In this document: one piece after another, positions 22,239-24,406 of the stretch
Position numbering within the stretch: the stretch's first letter is position 1
Layout: each line of letters starts with the position of its first letter
NCBI GenBank assembly: GCA_050261415.1
Contig: JBLNDG010000092.1
Location: forward strand, 1 to 24,406
Length of the DNA stretch: 24,406 bases
Source: JBLNDG01 sp050261415
GTDB taxonomy: Bacteria; Bacillota; Clostridia; Lutisporales; Lutisporaceae
Direction of reading: 5' to 3'
Position numbers and translations under genes: made by a program
Notes under the pieces: model-generated
The model's input: only the letters and a program-made list of their open reading frames with translations
Told to the model about the DNA's origin: nothing
Databases searched by the model: none

Positions 22239-22253
22239 ATGAACACTGTTCAT
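22239..22253. promoter_or_regulatory. TetR operator candidate 2 (ATGAAC-N3-GTTCAT)
   Basis: ATGAACACTGTTCAT, identical in both arms to the copy at 21595. An extra half site ATGAACAGTG at 22224-22233 forms a second, wider inverted repeat with CACTGTTCAT (22244-22253), so two dimers could overlap here. The site lies about 43 nt upstream of the TetR start. Confidence 0.75.
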
Positions 22254-22283
22254 TATGTTCGGTTTTTTAATTTTTGTCAACAC

Positions 22284-23114
22284 CTAATTTATAGTTTTTG
22301 CATCAAATGTTCCATAATATTTATCAGCAATTTCAACATTTCCAACCCAATATCTGAAATCGTCGGCATAATATTTTCCCGCCAGATGCCTGAAACCCAG
22401 CCGCGTGACTGAATCCAGCATGTAGGCTGATTGTGTTGCTCCCCTGGCTCTCAACGAGTTCAATACTTGAATTATTCCGTCAGCAGTGCGTATACCTATT
22501 CCATGACCATAGTAGAGCCCGTCTCCGAGGTCTATAACATTTTCCCCCTGCCACCACGGGGTAAGCGGATTCACATCAGGGTTCCTGAAATATCTGCAAT
22601 CGCCCGGTATGCTATCTGAGGCAACGATGACAGTATTAATTCCAAGGTCACTATCCAAGTATTTCCATCCCATCAGATTAATTCTTGGGAATAAGGAGTT
22701 GAACTTCTCAGCAGGAAATATTTGAACAAGGGCCTCATAATAAACGATTACAATTGCCGTAGCGCACTCATTGCCATATTTGCCGCTGTTTATAAGAATA
22801 TCTTTTACAGCATCAGAAGGCAAAACATCTTCTCTCACTAAAAATCCGCCCTCAGCAGTACGAATCCAATAATCAGTATTGCATATGGAATTACGGAATG
22901 TCCTGAAGGAAAACTTGCTCTTATTAAGTTTAACAGCAGCGTCAATAATATGTTTACGCAAATTCAACTCGAACCGCAGCTCATCCAGTGAAGCATAATT
23001 GTAGATTATACTGTCGGAAGACAGCTTGTTAACGATTTTTCCTTCTTTGCTGCCTGTCGGATAATGCGGCGTTATACCTTCAGGGGTAATTACATTGCCT
23101 GATATTCTTATCAT
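22284..23114 (-). CDS. tgl: Protein-glutamine gamma-glutamyltransferase (spore coat transglutaminase)
   Basis: Cross-links spore coat proteins through epsilon-(gamma-glutamyl)lysine bonds. The 276-residue protein aligns along its length with Bacillus subtilis Tgl (245 residues) as I recall it: ELRFELNLRKHIIDAAVKLN, GKYGNECATAIVIVYYEALV, WWQGENVIDLGDGLYYGHGI and LRARGATQSAYMLDSVTRLG. The catalytic cysteine is Cys117 (NECATA); the glutamate of GENVI and the histidine of YGHGIG complete the known Cys/Glu/His set. The start is ATG 23112-23114, overlapping the stop of the upstream gene (ATGA); frame continues upstream to 23186, but that segment lies inside the neighbour. The extra ~30 residues near the N-terminus (PHYPTGSKEGKIVNKL) are lysine/serine-rich. 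Sporulation-specific (mother-cell sigma) expression is likely but no promoter is visible, since it is the second gene of its unit. Confidence 0.9.
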   Translation of the reverse strand: MIRISGNVITPEGITPHYPTGSKEGKIVNKLSSDSIIYNYASLDELRFELNLRKHIIDAAVKLNKSKFSFRTFRNSICNTDYWIRTAEGGFLVREDVLPSDAVKDILINSGKYGNECATAIVIVYYEALVQIFPAEKFNSLFPRINLMGWKYLDSDLGINTVIVASDSIPGDCRYFRNPDVNPLTPWWQGENVIDLGDGLYYGHGIGIRTADGIIQVLNSLRARGATQSAYMLDSVTRLGFRHLAGKYYADDFRYWVGNVEIADKYYGTFDAKTIN

Positions 23115-24196
23115 TCCCTCACCCCCGATGCCGACATCGCAAGCCTTATCTGTTCTGCAACGGGATACCCCATCCAAAGGCTCCAATAATCGATGTCTTT
23201 CTTGTGAAGCATGTGTGAATAGTTCGAAAGAATTATCTTCGTTTTGTCATCCAGGCCTGAGAAATCTTCCAGCAGTTTATACTCACTTTCATCGAGGGTT
23301 TCAATAATCTTGCCTGTGCTTACGAATACAGCCTTATTAAGGTATTTCCCTTCATATATGACGCGGTATGGAATGGGATTTCCTGTTTGCTGGTAGCTTT
23401 CCCCGGTGTAATACAAGTACATAATGTTGTCTTCAAGCCAGTCTGTAACGCTGAGATACTGGGCCTGTCTATTATTGTCCCTTTCGCTGCCTATACCGGG
23501 AACAAAACTCAGAAGTTCTCTTGCAAGCTCAACATCCTTGGGCTTTTGGGACTGTATATATTTAGCAATTAATACCAGGCTGTCGGGATATCGGGCTTCA
23601 AAAAAGGCCCAAAGCAGGTCATTATAAAAAAAGCCTTTGCGGTTTCGTGCAAAAATCATATCTACGATCGCCGGCAAAACTGTCCTGTCAGCGTATACTT
23701 TTCCGAGAATTAAAGCCGCAGCATCCAACAAACTGTCATAATTATCATCCAGGCCATCATCCTCTGCGCCTGAAACCAATATCCACTGCAGCATGGAACA
23801 AACTGATTTTACATAGTCATAAGAAGAGTTTTCAAGTACTGTAGTATTTTTTGAACCTGTCTGCAGTTCATCTATCAGCCCGAGAGCCATTTTATTACGC
23901 GTGCACAGCTTCTTATAGAACGCCTCTGCTTCAACTTCCGGTTTGAGCATATAAAGGCAGCCGAAGTATAAATTTTCATCATTGATTGCTGCTGCAGCCT
24001 CATCCGGATTGTTGCTAACCAAATCTTCAAAATATGCCTTTAGCCCTTGAATTCCTTTTTTCGCTTTTGTATTGTTGAGTGGGTTATCTATTTTTGAGGC
24101 AGGATAACTATCAACATTTCTTCTTTTATAGTATTCCATTCTCCCGTGTATTGGGATCTTGATACCCGTATAAGGGCATCTGAAAAAGAATGCCAT
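23111..24196 (-). CDS. Uncharacterised protein translationally coupled to tgl
   Basis: Protein of about 361 residues that I do not recognise. It starts MAFFFRCPYTGIKIPIHGRM after GGAGATGAG; an ATG eight codons earlier (24220) has no ribosome site. A lysine/asparagine-rich segment follows (DNPLNNTKAKKGIQ). The middle (about residues 50-260) is helical with repeated helix-pair patterns, such as LLDAAALILGKVYADRTVLP, AIVDMIFARNRKGFFYNDLL and SLVLIAKYIQSQKPKDVELA, which suggests an ARM/HEAT-like solenoid. The C-terminal ~100 residues (YLSVTDWLEDNIMYLYYTGE, SYQQTGNPIPYRVIYEGKYL) are tyrosine- and glutamine-rich. No signal peptide, membrane segment or catalytic motif is evident. Its TGA overlaps the tgl ATG by 4 nt (ATGA), so both are made together. 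A coat protein, Tgl substrate or Tgl-recruiting factor are reasonable guesses only. Confidence 0.72.
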   Translation of the reverse strand: MAFFFRCPYTGIKIPIHGRMEYYKRRNVDSYPASKIDNPLNNTKAKKGIQGLKAYFEDLVSNNPDEAAAAINDENLYFGCLYMLKPEVEAEAFYKKLCTRNKMALGLIDELQTGSKNTTVLENSSYDYVKSVCSMLQWILVSGAEDDGLDDNYDSLLDAAALILGKVYADRTVLPAIVDMIFARNRKGFFYNDLLWAFFEARYPDSLVLIAKYIQSQKPKDVELARELLSFVPGIGSERDNNRQAQYLSVTDWLEDNIMYLYYTGESYQQTGNPIPYRVIYEGKYLNKAVFVSTGKIIETLDESEYKLLEDFSGLDDKTKIILSNYSHMLHKKDIDYWSLWMGYPVAEQIRLAMSASGVRE

Positions 24197-24283
24197 TACC
24201 AGCTCATCTCCACATTTCATATAATATACATAATATGAAATATGGAGAAAGGTGTGAACTATTCGTGCTTATGCCTGGTAATA

Positions 24284-24406
24284 GCAAATCATAACCACCC
24301 GTCCAACGGGTGGTTTGCACTAAGGCTATAAGCCTTTTTTACCGGCCAGCGCCTAAAGACGCTGGCTTTCACTTTGTTCAAGCCACTACGGCATTGCCAC
24401 TTTTGC
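24284..24406. mobile_element. Hairpin cluster, probable end of an IS200/IS605-type element (cut by the window)
   Basis: Three hairpins follow each other: AACCACCCG/CGGGTGGTT (24293-24315, extended by GCAAA/TTTGC with a bulge), AAGGCT/AGCCTT with a T run (24322-24340), and GCCAGCG/CGCTGGC (24345-24366). The first, a subterminal imperfect hairpin with an unpaired bulge, resembles the end structures recognised by HUH transposases of the IS200/IS605 family, and the region is richer in GC than its surroundings. No transposase is visible because the window ends. A structured non-coding RNA is the alternative. Orientation is not determined. Confidence 0.5.

Overview
The window looks like chromosomal DNA from a low-GC, anaerobic, spore-forming Firmicute, most likely a member of the Clostridia. 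The signs are AT-rich intergenic regions, strong GGAGG-type ribosome binding sites, some TTG and GTG starts, a gerA/gerC/gerB-type germinant receptor locus, a spore-coat transglutaminase (tgl), and a thioredoxin-reductase-like flavoprotein that lacks the usual NADPH motif. I see no rRNA, tRNA, CRISPR array or prophage. This placement is inferred from gene content, not from a phylogenetic marker.

Layout. 1-3.3 kb: the start of a class V aminotransferase (minus), a NUDIX hydrolase (plus), and a YyaL/DUF255 gene (minus) broken by an in-frame 15-nt insertion carrying TAG. 3.4-5.9 kb: an exported FG-GAP-like protein ending at a suspicious TGA, then a TetR regulator with a near-consensus promoter, an ArsR-C-terminal-like small protein, a zinc-ribbon protein, and a stub of a ferritin-like gene. 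6.1-9.0 kb: a methionine aminopeptidase that has lost its N-terminal half, then an intact Lrp/AsnC regulator and a 1-pyrroline-5-carboxylate dehydrogenase. 9.0-11.0 kb: a GNAT acetyltransferase, a PadR-DUF4180 fusion behind a long palindrome that contains the classical PadR box, and a scar of an rRNA methyltransferase gene. 11.0-14.1 kb (all minus): YkvA-like protein, SAM methyltransferase, thioredoxin-reductase-like flavoprotein, sulfite-oxidase-like molybdoenzyme. 14.3-17.8 kb: a wrecked germinant receptor operon. 17.8-21.6 kb (all minus): a Rossmann-fold protein with a signalling-helix tail, a polytopic membrane protein, a zinc ribbon coupled to a geranylgeranyl-reductase-like flavoprotein, a crcB/DUF190 deletion scar, and a TIGR03987 membrane protein. 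21.6-24.2 kb (minus): a TetR regulator whose likely operator also lies upstream of the TIGR03987 gene, then tgl overlapping an uncharacterised partner gene. The last ~120 bases carry three hairpins that resemble the end of an IS200/IS605-type element.

Two themes stand out. First, at least seven loci are decayed, often by internal deletion that fuses the ends of neighbouring genes; this is hard to explain by base-calling errors alone. Second, several intact pairs look functionally linked: tgl with its ATGA-overlapping partner, the TetR/TIGR03987 pair sharing a palindrome, PadR with its palindrome, Lrp with P5C dehydrogenase, and the flavoprotein with its zinc ribbon. I do not see an unmistakable new multi-gene system. 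The tgl partner is the best candidate for undescribed biology.
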